DNA of 64,000 nucleotides from Bacillota bacterium (GCA_023402395.1 JAEYGI010000040.1:744001-808000), one strand, 5' to 3'; shown: positions 53,895-63,492, numbered from the stretch's first letter. Translations and numbers: made by a program. The notes: generated by a model from the letters alone, not told the origin.

Positions 53895-56800
53895 CTATTG
53901 TTTATCGATGAATTCCTTCGCCTTGATCAGCGCCGCTGCCGCTGCCGCCCGCAATACAAAGTGGTTCGGTTGAAACCGATTCTTTGAATCCACTGGCATT
54001 ATCCCCGAGCCGATCAGGGCCAGAATTGGTTTGAGCGCGGGGGATTGGGTCAGATCCGGCGGAATGGTTTTAATCCGGACTTCCGGCAAGGTTCCTTTGG
54101 AACCGATCAACCGGGCCAGGAATTGAGCCAGTTCGATCCTGGAAACCTGAGCCTGTGGTTGAAACCGGACTCCTTCGGTCCAGGCCGGCGCCAGATCTTG
54201 AGCGGCGACCGCCAGCACCCACGGCCCTTCCTTTGAAAAGTCGTCAAGATCCACCCAACGGTTTCCGTCATAGCGTGGCCGCATCGCAAAAAGAGTGGCG
54301 GCCATCTCGCACAGGCCAGCGCGGGTCAGCGCATGATCCGGCCGGAAGGAGCCGGGCTGGTCAAAACGCAGGGAATGTTCGGCGATGAACCGGGCGAACG
54401 GTTCTGCACCCGGCGTTTTTTCCGGAGCGGATTGCTCCGTCAACACCGGCGCCAGAAACTGGGGATCTTGATTCCGGATGACAGAATCGGCGATATACAA
54501 CACCATCTCCCGATCTCTGCCGGTTCCGGACCCCAGATAACCGGATTGATAATCCGTAAACCAGGGCTTGAAAATAGATGGGGTAGTTTTGCGTTGAACC
54601 CGGGCGATGGCGTAATCCGGCCGATAATTAACGCTCCGAAGCTCATCGGAGGTATTGGCCAGGAGGGAAAGAATTGCCGGATCCTCATATAGCTTTATGA
54701 TCTTTTGGTAATACGGGTTGTGGGTCAAGTATTCGACCGAGATTAGCAAGCGGTTTACTCCGTCCAGCAGCGGGGGGAGCATCCGTTCTTCGTCCCAGTT
54801 TAGCACCTCCTGGTTCGTGAACGGCACGCATCCGAAGGCTTGGTTGATCCGGTTTAGCGCCGGATATGACCACGGGCTCAATGCGACATAGACTTTCTTG
54901 AAAACAAGGGACCGCCCGGAATCGTTATCCCGGATCGAGACGAAAAATTGATAGGCTGCTTCGATGAACTGCCGCAAGCGGGGTTTATCCTGTTCCAGCA
55001 CAGCCGGGCCCAACGCGTGGTAATTTTTTAGGCCCGCGGAGTGCCGGGTAATATATTCCTGGCTCAAATGATTGAAATATTCCAGCTTTTCCAGAACCAT
55101 GGCGGCCAGTTTCCGCCGCTGCTCCATGAATTGGGCGGCCGACGCCTGTTGCTGATCCAGTTCCCGCCGGATCCGATCGGGATGGGAAAGGGATAAGGGA
55201 TCCATGAATGACTTGAACCGGAGATATTCCGTTTTGAACCGGCCGAAAGAGTGTCCCAACCGCCGGCCGTCATCCGGCAGCACTTGCAGCACTTCCCCGT
55301 TTTTTCCCCGTTCACCCTCCAGATAGGTCAGATAGTCCCGGTAAACCTGGTCCAGATCGGGAAAAATCCTGGCGATCATCTGCCAATAGGTCAGGTATTG
55401 ATTGAAGGCGGCCGCTTTTTGTTTGAGTTTGGAAAGGATCGCGGCATCGGGATCGTTTTGAAGGTCAATGGCTATCTGAAGATTCAGGGATAGCATCGAC
55501 TCGATATGCGGTTTGACGGCGGTGGATAGGGTGTGCCACCGGTTGGAATATAAGGATTCGGTTTGAAGGTACCCATCATCGAGGCGCCGGGCGTCGGAGA
55601 CCATTCGCTGTCTTAATTTAGCGGCCAATTCGGTTTTGGCTTCTTCCTCCGGAAATCCGGCTGTACCAGCGGCACGCGCCGGATTCAACAGTGCCGCGAG
55701 CCGTTGCTCAAACCGGGAATAATCAAGGATGCCCGCAGTCAAAAGCCGATATTGTTCCTCAACCGCGCCGGCCAGCGCGGGAAGGGTAGCCGGTTTTTCC
55801 AACGGTGGAACCGGTTTTAGCTGGATAATGTTTTGAGCAGCCGGATCCAAGGTTCCGGTTCCGTAATATTCGGACTTTTGGTCGCGATATGCAAAACGGG
55901 CGTGAGCAGTCGCGAACGGTTCTTCGATCCGCGGGCCGTCTTCGTCCACGATTCCTTTGTAAAGCGCGGCAATGTTTTCCGGTCCCATTTTGACTGAGTT
56001 CCCATCCGGCAGCACACCGGTCAGATGAAGCGGGCCGGGGTCCTTGGGATCGGCCGGCATCCGGTAAACCCCGCAATTATATTCGACCTGCTCCGTCACG
56101 GCGTCCGGGCCGCCCGGGCTGGTAGCCATCAGGTCGGCGAGAGCGATCCGGCGGATCGGGCCTTGATCAAGATAACGCGGATCAACGATCAAAAGAATGT
56201 CTGAAAGACAAAAGAGGCCGAGTTGGCTGAAGGCCAACTCGATCCGGTAGCCGGATGCGGTCCCTTCCGCCGGAAAACGGCCGGGAAGGCGATAAGGGTC
56301 AGGAATGGCCTGGATGGCCGCTACGGGACGGTTTCGCGCCTCCTCCGGCATGAGTGAAGTTTGCTCCGGCTCGATTGAACCGGTCAGCGCATAGATCATT
56401 CCCCGCAATTGCTTCAGTTGCCTCTCGCGCAGCCCGGCCAGGGCTTTCGGCAGCAACTCAGTGAGAACGGCTTTTTCCCAATCCTCATAGATGGTTTCGC
56501 GAATCAGCGGCTCCGGAAGCGGGGCCTGAACCTGGCTGAGGTAGCTTTGCAGTTCGGCCGGCTCGTTTTGCCGGGAGTTGTACCAACGGCTCCAGGAAAG
56601 CGCCGCGACCCGCTCCGATTTTATCATCCGGCCGTATTGCAAGGGCGCCGAACTATAATAAGGTAAATCCCGGTTCCAAAATTCGCTGAATTCGGCTTTC
56701 CCATCCCGGACCCAACCGCGAATCGCGGCCACGGTGCCGGCGGCAATCGCCTCGTTCAACGAATCGGCCCGTTGCCGGCGGTACTCATCGAAACGCTGAA

Positions 56801-57140
56801 ACAGATTATAATGGGCCGGAGCGGGAATCGCCGTCGCGGTCCATCCCGAAGCCAGGGCGGCGGAAGAGAAAAGCAATCCGAGCGGCATGTCGCGCGGGTG
56901 ATCGATTCCGAGCCGTTCCAAAACGCGGAGCGATTCGTCAATCCTCCCCAGCCGGAACTTTTCAACGGCCTCACAGGCAAGAAAGCTCAGCTCATATTGG
57001 TCCAGAATGCTGAGAACCGATACGCGGCTTGATAACGGCAACGCGACCGGCGGCTCGGGTTGATCCGCCGCCGTAACCGGCTGCAGCATCACAAGCAGCG
57101 TCGCAATCAGCAATATCCATCGCTTCGGCTGGAACGGCAT
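53895..57140 (-). CDS. Large secreted protein with C-terminal SLH domains
   Basis: A 1081-residue exported protein: signal peptide (RWILLIATLLVMLQPVTA, cleavage near AAD), a long body without recognised domains that is helix-rich in its middle (about residues 500-800, many KLxxxLxxLE-like stretches), and SLH-type repeats at the end (about 920-1081: FRPDHALTRAGLCEMAATLFAMRP, VRFQPQAQVSRIELAQFLARLIG, NRFQPNHFVLRAAAAAALIKA). SLH domains hold proteins to pyruvylated wall polymers. GAAGGG lies 8 bp before the ATG. It has no partner in its operon. The body may be a scaffold or enzyme; no function is offered. Confidence 0.85.
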   Translation of the reverse strand: MPFQPKRWILLIATLLVMLQPVTAADQPEPPVALPLSSRVSVLSILDQYELSFLACEAVEKFRLGRIDESLRVLERLGIDHPRDMPLGLLFSSAALASGWTATAIPAPAHYNLFQRFDEYRRQRADSLNEAIAAGTVAAIRGWVRDGKAEFSEFWNRDLPYYSSAPLQYGRMIKSERVAALSWSRWYNSRQNEPAELQSYLSQVQAPLPEPLIRETIYEDWEKAVLTELLPKALAGLRERQLKQLRGMIYALTGSIEPEQTSLMPEEARNRPVAAIQAIPDPYRLPGRFPAEGTASGYRIELAFSQLGLFCLSDILLIVDPRYLDQGPIRRIALADLMATSPGGPDAVTEQVEYNCGVYRMPADPKDPGPLHLTGVLPDGNSVKMGPENIAALYKGIVDEDGPRIEEPFATAHARFAYRDQKSEYYGTGTLDPAAQNIIQLKPVPPLEKPATLPALAGAVEEQYRLLTAGILDYSRFEQRLAALLNPARAAGTAGFPEEEAKTELAAKLRQRMVSDARRLDDGYLQTESLYSNRWHTLSTAVKPHIESMLSLNLQIAIDLQNDPDAAILSKLKQKAAAFNQYLTYWQMIARIFPDLDQVYRDYLTYLEGERGKNGEVLQVLPDDGRRLGHSFGRFKTEYLRFKSFMDPLSLSHPDRIRRELDQQQASAAQFMEQRRKLAAMVLEKLEYFNHLSQEYITRHSAGLKNYHALGPAVLEQDKPRLRQFIEAAYQFFVSIRDNDSGRSLVFKKVYVALSPWSYPALNRINQAFGCVPFTNQEVLNWDEERMLPPLLDGVNRLLISVEYLTHNPYYQKIIKLYEDPAILSLLANTSDELRSVNYRPDYAIARVQRKTTPSIFKPWFTDYQSGYLGSGTGRDREMVLYIADSVIRNQDPQFLAPVLTEQSAPEKTPGAEPFARFIAEHSLRFDQPGSFRPDHALTRAGLCEMAATLFAMRPRYDGNRWVDLDDFSKEGPWVLAVAAQDLAPAWTEGVRFQPQAQVSRIELAQFLARLIGSKGTLPEVRIKTIPPDLTQSPALKPILALIGSGIMPVDSKNRFQPNHFVLRAAAAAALIKAKEFIDKQ

Positions 57141-57319
57141 GGCATCAACCCTTCGCTGAAATAATCCATATTTAATTATATAACATTATGTAAAAATTTG
57201 ATTAATAAATTTTATGAAAGGACTTGCGTTGACTGCGGGAACAGCCCACGAAACTGGCTGAACCGGTGGGACAGGATTAATAATCGTTGCCGGAAATGAA
57301 TCGGAAACTCATTTCGAAA

Positions 57320-57718
57320 CGGCAATCTGCGCTGAAGCTCGTTCAGTTTATTGAAGCATTCCCGAAGGGACCGGAAAAGAAACGGCGATTCATGCCGCGA
57401 CAACGGCGCTTACAAATAATTGACAGGCAATCGATGCCGCAGTTGATCCGAATGGCGAACCTGACACGGCATTGGTTGCCGTAGTTGCGGGGGTGACATC
57501 CAATTGACGGGCAACAGTTGCCGGAACCGCGGCGATAAGTGCCGTAGTTCCGGCAATGAATGCCGGAGGTTCGGCAATGAACGCCGCAGCAGCGGCGAAT
57601 AATGCCGTAGTTGGGGCAACGAATGCCCGGAGTTCGGCAATGAATGCCGCAACAGCGGCGAAGAGTGCCATAGTTCCGGCAATGAATGCCATAGCTCCGG
57701 CAGGGAGCTCCGGGGTTG
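57320..57718 (+). repeat. Degenerate tandem array, 21-bp period (family 3, GC-rich)
   Basis: Sixteen units start at 57383 and follow every 21 bp to 57698 without indel (57404, 57425, 57446, 57467, 57488, 57509, 57530, 57551, 57572, 57593, 57614, 57635, 57656, 57677, 57698). A further in-phase unit is readable at 57320. The core CGGCAATGAATGCCG is itself a small palindrome. It lies in the divergent region between the SLH gene and DUF1573. It differs fully in sequence from families 1 and 2. Confidence 0.92.
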
Positions 57719-57982
57719 GACGAAGGCCGTTTTACCGTTATCAGGCTGCTATCCGTGAAAGATTATAACCCTCGGAAGTTTTTTAGTTTGTTTTGTTTGG
57801 ATTGGGTTTCTAACGGCCGATTGGGAGTGGGAAGGAAAAAACGGAATGATGTTGAAGAAATATAAAATTATTCCTCATTGATGCGTTAAGGCGTAAATTA
57901 CATTTCCATTGAATAAATATATATGGGCATGTTTTGTTGAATGCGATGCGAAGGAAAAAATATATTTCTTCGGAGGTGCTCC

Positions 57983-58390
57983 ATGAAAAAAATCGCTTGG
58001 TTCAGCATTATATTCATTATCATTCTGAGCCTTGCTCAGATGGCCGCCGTCCAGGCGGAGGAAGAGTGGCAGCCCCGATTGTTCGTGGCGGAGGAGGTCT
58101 ATCGTTTCGAACCGGTGAAGGAAGGAGCCGTGGTCAAACAAACGGTGCTTATTGAAAATACCGGCCGGGAAGAGCTGCGGATTGAATCGGTAACCCCCAG
58201 TTGCGACTGTGTCCATTATAAACTGTCATCCCGGACGATCGCTCCGGAAAAAAGGGCTGAGCTATCCGTGACCATTAACACGAAAGGAAAATCCGGCGAA
58301 TACGTCGGGAGCGTTTTTATTAGTTCCAACGATCCCATTGAACCGGTGAAACGGATCAAATTTTACGTGCCGGTGACACCGAACCAATGA
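57983..58390 (+). CDS. DUF1573 secreted protein
   Basis: A 135-residue exported protein: signal peptide (MKKIAWFSIIFIIILSLAQM, cleavage near VQA) and a DUF1573 immunoglobulin-like domain with FEPVKEGAVVKQTVLIENTGREELRIESVTPSCDC and the final VSVTINTKGKSGEY-like strand SVTINTKGKSGEYVGSVF. ATG 57983 has a GGAGGTG site; the longer frame from 57941 lacks one. Its stop overlaps the start of a thioredoxin-CcdA fusion (ATGA), so the two work together, possibly in extracytoplasmic thiol chemistry. The CDC pair in the domain could be a redox site. Confidence 0.9.
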   Translation: MKKIAWFSIIFIIILSLAQMAAVQAEEEWQPRLFVAEEVYRFEPVKEGAVVKQTVLIENTGREELRIESVTPSCDCVHYKLSSRTIAPEKRAELSVTINTKGKSGEYVGSVFISSNDPIEPVKRIKFYVPVTPNQ

Positions 58391-59559
58391 AACATCATTC
58401 GCTCCGGCTGGGTTGGCTGATTTTCCTCATGAGCGCAATCCTTGCCATCACCGCTCCGGGCGCCAATTCCGCGGTTTGGGCGCTGGATGAAGCGAGCGGG
58501 CGGTTGGAGGTGCTCTTTTTTTACTCTGAGACGTGTGATAAATGCCGGGCCATTGAGGATGAGGTCATTCCCAAGCTGAAAGAAGAGTATGGAGCCAATC
58601 TGGTGGTCCGGATGTACGAAATCAGCTCGCTTGAAAACTTCAGCCGCCTGCTGGCGTTGGAAAAATCGCTGGGCCGGCCGGTCGATAAGACGCCGCCGGT
58701 GGCGTTCGTCGGCCGGGAGGTATTCGAGGGCGAATCGTCCATCCGGGCCGGCTTGGAAATAGCAATCGCCCGGTCGCTCCGCGCCGGGGTCAAACCGGCG
58801 ACGGCCGGCGCTAGCCAGCTGTCGGGCATTGACGAATTGATTAGAGCTAGTTTTCAAGGCCTCACGCTAGTGGCGGTGATCACGGGGGGATTGCTAGACG
58901 GCATCAACCCTTGCGCTTTCGCGACCCTGATCTTCCTCATCTCCTACCTGACCTATCTTGGCAAATGCCGCCAAGAGGTGCTGATGACTGGGGCTTGGTT
59001 CACGGTTGGGGTTTTCGTTGCGTATTTCGCCATTGGACTGGGGCTGCTGGAAATATTAAAACAAATGGCGGATCTCGGCCGGCTCCGGCATACGGTCAAT
59101 CTGCTGCTCTCCATCATACTGGCGGTGCTCGGAGGAATTAGCCTGGCCGATTATTTCCGGATTCGGGCCGGTAACGCCGCCAGGATTCAATTGCAACTGC
59201 CGCTGAGGTTAAAACAATGGATCCACCGGATCATCCGGGAACGCTCGGTCGCCGGGGTTCGCTGTTCCGGTTTTGTAATGGGTTTTTTTGTGGCCTGCCT
59301 GGAGTTTCCGTGTACGGGGCAGATTTATTTTCCGATTGTGGCCATGCTGCGGACCGGAGCGCCGAAAACCGGCGCCCTGATTTACCTCTTCGTTTATAAT
59401 CTGATGTTCATCCTGCCGTTGATCCTGGTCTTTCTTTTGGTGTATTGCGGGGTCACTTCGCAGCGGCTGAGCCGGGCCATGCAGCAATCGTTGGGAAAAG
59501 TGAAACTATTGACAACGTTCTTCCTATGGGGATTGGCGCTGTTGCTGTGGGTGAAATAG
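58387..59559 (+). CDS. Thioredoxin-like domain fused to CcdA-type thiol transporter
   Basis: A 390-residue membrane protein. After an N-terminal signal or anchor comes a thioredoxin or glutaredoxin-like domain with the active-site pair ETCDKC (about residue 50) and the cis-Pro region PPVAFVG. The C-terminal six-helix CcdA/DsbD beta domain carries the two conserved membrane cysteines (INPCAFATLIF and LEFPCTGQIYF). It likely moves reducing equivalents from cytoplasmic thioredoxin to outside proteins, like DsbD with its parts in a different order. The DUF1573 gene upstream is probably its partner. It ends 312 bp before recQ. Confidence 0.9.
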   Translation: MKHHSLRLGWLIFLMSAILAITAPGANSAVWALDEASGRLEVLFFYSETCDKCRAIEDEVIPKLKEEYGANLVVRMYEISSLENFSRLLALEKSLGRPVDKTPPVAFVGREVFEGESSIRAGLEIAIARSLRAGVKPATAGASQLSGIDELIRASFQGLTLVAVITGGLLDGINPCAFATLIFLISYLTYLGKCRQEVLMTGAWFTVGVFVAYFAIGLGLLEILKQMADLGRLRHTVNLLLSIILAVLGGISLADYFRIRAGNAARIQLQLPLRLKQWIHRIIRERSVAGVRCSGFVMGFFVACLEFPCTGQIYFPIVAMLRTGAPKTGALIYLFVYNLMFILPLILVFLLVYCGVTSQRLSRAMQQSLGKVKLLTTFFLWGLALLLWVK

Positions 59560-59644
59560 ATTCGTTTTTATTACGATCTCCCGGAAGGTATTTCGGATCC
59601 GGTAGTGGAAATAATGAACTGTATCGGTTTGCAATAGGTCTAAT

Positions 59645-59730
59645 ATAGGATGAAGTAAATTTCTAATATAAGATTTGCATTCTTAAAGCCGAATGCAATG
59701 GCATCAAATCTGAATTCACTTTACTGAATC
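59645..59730. repeat. Palindromic element 3
   Basis: It begins TAGGATGAAGTAAAT, as element 1 at 53670. It contains the same 27 nt core with GCATTC and GAATGC around TTAAAGCC, then CAAATC that pairs with GATTTG. The outer right arm is partly decayed (extra CACT at about 59716). It lies between the CcdA gene and recQ, both on the plus strand. Confidence 0.85.
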
Positions 59731-59871
59731 ATCTCTGTTTTTCCTAATTCCTAAAGTTGAAATCAACTGCGACCTTACTTTCCCAGCCGCGTTTTATGGG
59801 TGGGAAAGCTTGTTTTAAATGTATTGTAATTTAGGTTACAGTTAAAAAACTTGTTTCCATGAGGAGATCAA

Positions 59872-61707
59872 ATGCCGGATCAAGCATTGGCGCTTTTGAA
59901 AAAGTATTACGGGTATGATTCGTTCCGCCCGGGACAGGCAGAGGTGATCGACGGTATTGCGGAAGGCCGGGATACGTTCGTGATCATGCCGACCGGCGGC
60001 GGGAAGTCGGTCTGTTTTCAGATTCCCGCCTTGATGCTGCCAGGAGTCGCGATCGTCATTTCCCCTTTGATTTCATTAATGAAGGACCAGGTTGACACCT
60101 TGGGGACCCTCGGGGTTCCAGCGGCCTTTATCAACAGTTCCCTGAGTTACCGGGAAGTCCGGGAACGGATCAGCGGCGCCCGTCAGGGGAGGTATAAACT
60201 TATTTATCTTGCCCCGGAGCGTCTCCAGTCCGATTCCTTCCGGCAGTTGCTGCGGGAACTTCCAATCAAATTGCTGGTGGTCGATGAAGCGCATTGCGTC
60301 TCTCAGTGGGGGCACGACTTCCGTCCGGCCTATCTGGAAATCGGCCCTTTTCTCCAGGAGCTTTCCGAACGGCCGGTGGTGGCGGCGTTCACCGCCACCG
60401 CCACTCCGGAAGTCAAAGAGGATATCGTGGAGCGTTTGCGGCTCGATACTCCCCGTATTTTCGTGGCTGGCTTTGATCGCGCCAATCTTTTCCTATCCGT
60501 GCTTACCATGAGAAATCCGCAAAAACTCGACTTTCTATTAAATTACCTTGCCCAACATTTGGAGCAATCAGGGATCGTTTATACCGCGACCCGCAAAACC
60601 GCGGATGAATTGTTTCAGGCGTTGAAACGGCGGGGCATTCCCGTCAACAAGTATCATGCCGGAATGACCGAGACCGAACGGAGCCGCAGCCAGAACAGTT
60701 TTATTTACGATCAGGCGCAAGTGATGGTCGCCACCAATGCTTTCGGGATGGGGATCGATAAGTCGGATATCCGGTTCGTGATTCATTACAACATGCCCAA
60801 GAATATCGAGGCGTATTATCAGGAGGCCGGACGGGCCGGACGGGATGGCGAGCCGGCCGAATGTATTTTGCTTTTCGGCCCGCAGGACATTGTCCTTCAA
60901 AAATTCTTGATCAACGAGTCAGTTTTTAATCCGGAACGGCGCGGCCATGAGTTGAAAAAACTCCAAGCCATGGTGAACTATTGCCATGTGGATCATTGCC
61001 TGCGCCGTTTCATCCTGGAGTATTTCGGCGAGCCGGACGTACCGGAGGCTTGCGGCAATTGCATTCGGTGCGCGCCTCCCCAACAGGAGCTTCAGGATGT
61101 CACCTCCCGGGTTCAAACCGTTCTGAATGGCGTGGTCGCAATGGGACAGCGCTTTGGAATGGTACTGGTCGCGGAGGTATTGAAAGGCGTCGCCAGCCAA
61201 AAGATTCGACGCAACGGTCTGGACCAGGTCGGCGAGTACGGGGCGTTAGCCGATTTGAATAAAGACGAGATTCGCTCGTTGCTCCAGTGGCTGGTCTCCG
61301 AGGAATATCTTTACGTGACCGAGGGGAAATATCCTCTTCTGAAGCTGGCGGAGAAAGGCAAGCGTTTCCTCGCCGAGCCGGCTCAGTTATATTTCAACGC
61401 GCCGCGCGTTTCTCCCGAGCCCCTTCCGTCCAGGCCATCGCATAGCAATCAGGAGCAACGGCTATTTGAGATCCTGCGCCGGCTCCGCAAACAGATCGCC
61501 GACCGGGAAGGCCTTCCGCCTTATATCATCTTTTCGGACGCCACGTTGCGCGAATTATGCCGCCATCTTCCCGGCGATCGCCGTTCAATGCTGACAGTCA
61601 AAGGAGTCGGAGAGCACAAGCTCGCCAGGTATGGAACTGAATTTCTGGAAGCAATCAAAACATTCCGGAATCAATCCGGCCAATCCGAACAGCGAACGTC
61701 GCAATGA
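59872..61707 (+). CDS. recQ: ATP-dependent DNA helicase RecQ
   Basis: A 611-residue 3'-5' helicase. Helicase motifs: Walker A PTGGGKSVCFQIPA, DEAH box VVDEAHCVSQWGHDF, TATAT and the motif VI QEAGRAGRDG. The zinc-binding RecQ-C domain (about 340-405: FILEYFGEPDVPEACGNCIRC) and a C-terminal HRDC domain (about 530-600: LRKQIADREGLPPYIIFSD) are present. It unwinds forks and recombination intermediates. GAGGAG precedes ATG 59872. No partner gene is adjacent. Confidence 0.97.
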   Translation: MPDQALALLKKYYGYDSFRPGQAEVIDGIAEGRDTFVIMPTGGGKSVCFQIPALMLPGVAIVISPLISLMKDQVDTLGTLGVPAAFINSSLSYREVRERISGARQGRYKLIYLAPERLQSDSFRQLLRELPIKLLVVDEAHCVSQWGHDFRPAYLEIGPFLQELSERPVVAAFTATATPEVKEDIVERLRLDTPRIFVAGFDRANLFLSVLTMRNPQKLDFLLNYLAQHLEQSGIVYTATRKTADELFQALKRRGIPVNKYHAGMTETERSRSQNSFIYDQAQVMVATNAFGMGIDKSDIRFVIHYNMPKNIEAYYQEAGRAGRDGEPAECILLFGPQDIVLQKFLINESVFNPERRGHELKKLQAMVNYCHVDHCLRRFILEYFGEPDVPEACGNCIRCAPPQQELQDVTSRVQTVLNGVVAMGQRFGMVLVAEVLKGVASQKIRRNGLDQVGEYGALADLNKDEIRSLLQWLVSEEYLYVTEGKYPLLKLAEKGKRFLAEPAQLYFNAPRVSPEPLPSRPSHSNQEQRLFEILRRLRKQIADREGLPPYIIFSDATLRELCRHLPGDRRSMLTVKGVGEHKLARYGTEFLEAIKTFRNQSGQSEQRTSQ

Positions 61708-62016
61708 GCCCGTATTTCAGATCGGATAAACCGGAGAACTCATGCCAAAACTAACGATTACTACAAATATTACGATATTATGAATACCGATGCCAATTGG
61801 CAATCCCGCTTCGCCCCAGAGAATTTGCTGGGAGGAGAAATTTGTAAACAAGCAAGTTTCGCCGCCAAGCAGGGGAAATTAAATCATTGCCGAAGAGTTT
61901 ATTAGATATTTGAATAAGTTTTCACTAAAAGATACAGCTGAGGAATTGTCGGTAGCTATTTTAACCCGTAAATTAAGAAAAATAATATGTTTGTGTTGTA
62001 AATTTATGGCGTAGCA
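61708..62016. other. Non-coding gap, nothing recognised
   Basis: The 309 bp between recQ and the GpgS-like gene hold no ORF with a ribosome binding site, no clear terminator and no repeat of the window families. The 3' half is AT-rich and may hold a promoter for the next gene, but no clear -35/-10 pair is seen. Confidence 0.6.
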
Positions 62017-63492
62017 ATGCAGGGATATGTCTCAAGAAAGGCGGTGGTTGAATTGCCCGGTAACATCATTACCGAATCAATGATCCGGATGATGGACAAC
62101 CCGGAACGAATCGTAATCAGCCAAATTGATGATACGGATGTTTTCACCAAATTTTCCGATAAGATTATCGCTCTCTCCGACGGCTGGACCGCGGGACCGG
62201 TGGCCGCGGTGCTGCGTGGCGGGGTTAATGCCAAAGCGGTTCTGGAATTATTAAGCGAGTGCGGCGTCAAGGAAGTTGTCATTTACCATCTCGAAGAGAA
62301 AGTGAACGATATTGAGGACATTTTTCTGTCGACCGTCGTCTCCGAAGCCCACCGGCTCTTTGATCAAGTGAGTATCTTTTGGCGGCATGAAGCTTCCATA
62401 TTCGAATTGATCAAGAATATCGGCGGCGATTTTGCCATGCTGTTTTTTGGGGCGCCGCTGGCCCGTTCGGAAGTGAAGCCCTTTTACCAAAAGATTAAAA
62501 CGGTTTTCCCCGGAAAAGTGGCTTTTGTCAGGGGGCCGATGGCTGAAATCGAACTATCGGGAGGCGACGAAATTTTCAAATGGGTGCGGGAGCGGACCTA
62601 TAACGCCTCGGATTTTTCCATCCCGTCACTGCTACGGAATCGAAAGAAACAGCAGGATTTGCGGGTTGACGTCATTTTACCCAGTCTGAACGAGGAAAAA
62701 ACTATCGCCAAAGTGATTGAAACCGCCCTGGAGGTCAAAGAAACCGGAATCATTGATCAAGTCATTTTGATCGATTCAAACTCCTCCGATAATACGGTAA
62801 AAATCGCCAGGGAATATGGCATTCCGATTTATCTCCATCCGGAGATCCGCCCGGATCTGGGCCGCTATCACGGCAAAGGAGAGGCGATGTTTAAAAGCGG
62901 CTTGGTGAGCCAAGCCGATATCCTGGCCTGGGTGGACACGGATATCGAAAACATTACTCCTAGTTTCTTTTATGGGCTGCTGGGACCGATGCTGACCGAT
63001 CCGCAGATCAAATTCGTAAAAGGATATTTCAGCCGGCCGGTCCGGGTCGAAGCGACCGGAGTGGAACTGGGCGGCGGCAGGGTTACTGAGATTCTCGCCA
63101 GGCCGTGGCTTAATATTCACATGCCGAAACTGTCCGGTTTCATTCAGCCGTTGGCGGGAACCGTGGCGATTTACCGTGACTTGTTTCAATCGATGCGCGT
63201 TCCCACTAATTACGGAGTAGAGATCGCCATGCTGATCCAGGCGGTTGAAGCCAACGGATTGTGGTCAACCTGCCAGGTCAATTTGGGGGAGGTAATTCAT
63301 CGCTCCAAAGATGTCCAGGGATTGAGCGAAATGTCCTATCAGATACTGCAAGTATTGGATGCGATGACGGCCGATCCACCCATCCAGAACTCGTCTTTGC
63401 GGCGGGTATTGACTGCCCAGGGGCATTTCGAGTTGAGTATCAAGCGGTTTCACACCAATTGGCGAAGTTTTGAGGGGATAGTCGTCGGATAG
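62017..63492 (+). CDS. gpgS: Glucosyl-3-phosphoglycerate synthase-like protein with N-terminal extra domain
   Basis: A 491-residue protein. The C-terminal 280 residues match GpgS (family GT81): DVILPSLNEEKTIAKVIE, LIDSNSSDNTVKIA, GKGEAMFKSGL, WVDTDIENITP, GGGRVTEILARPWLNIH, GFIQPLAGTVAIYR and YGVEIAMLIQAVEANGL, with QVNLGEVIHRSKDVQGL. GpgS makes glucosyl-3-phosphoglycerate, the precursor of the compatible solute glucosylglycerate. The first 210 residues form an extra domain with Rossmann or USP-like strands (EVVIYHLEEK, FAMLFFGAPL), not recognised. The true start may be ATG 62017, GTG 62044 or TTG 62053. No gpgP phosphatase is adjacent. Confidence 0.85.
   Translation: MQGYVSRKAVVELPGNIITESMIRMMDNPERIVISQIDDTDVFTKFSDKIIALSDGWTAGPVAAVLRGGVNAKAVLELLSECGVKEVVIYHLEEKVNDIEDIFLSTVVSEAHRLFDQVSIFWRHEASIFELIKNIGGDFAMLFFGAPLARSEVKPFYQKIKTVFPGKVAFVRGPMAEIELSGGDEIFKWVRERTYNASDFSIPSLLRNRKKQQDLRVDVILPSLNEEKTIAKVIETALEVKETGIIDQVILIDSNSSDNTVKIAREYGIPIYLHPEIRPDLGRYHGKGEAMFKSGLVSQADILAWVDTDIENITPSFFYGLLGPMLTDPQIKFVKGYFSRPVRVEATGVELGGGRVTEILARPWLNIHMPKLSGFIQPLAGTVAIYRDLFQSMRVPTNYGVEIAMLIQAVEANGLWSTCQVNLGEVIHRSKDVQGLSEMSYQILQVLDAMTADPPIQNSSLRRVLTAQGHFELSIKRFHTNWRSFEGIVVG

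Noticed and set aside
57390..57768. Ala-rich or Leu-rich repeat proteins on either strand
   Set aside because: Several overlapping frames are open because 21 is a multiple of three; none has a convincing start site.
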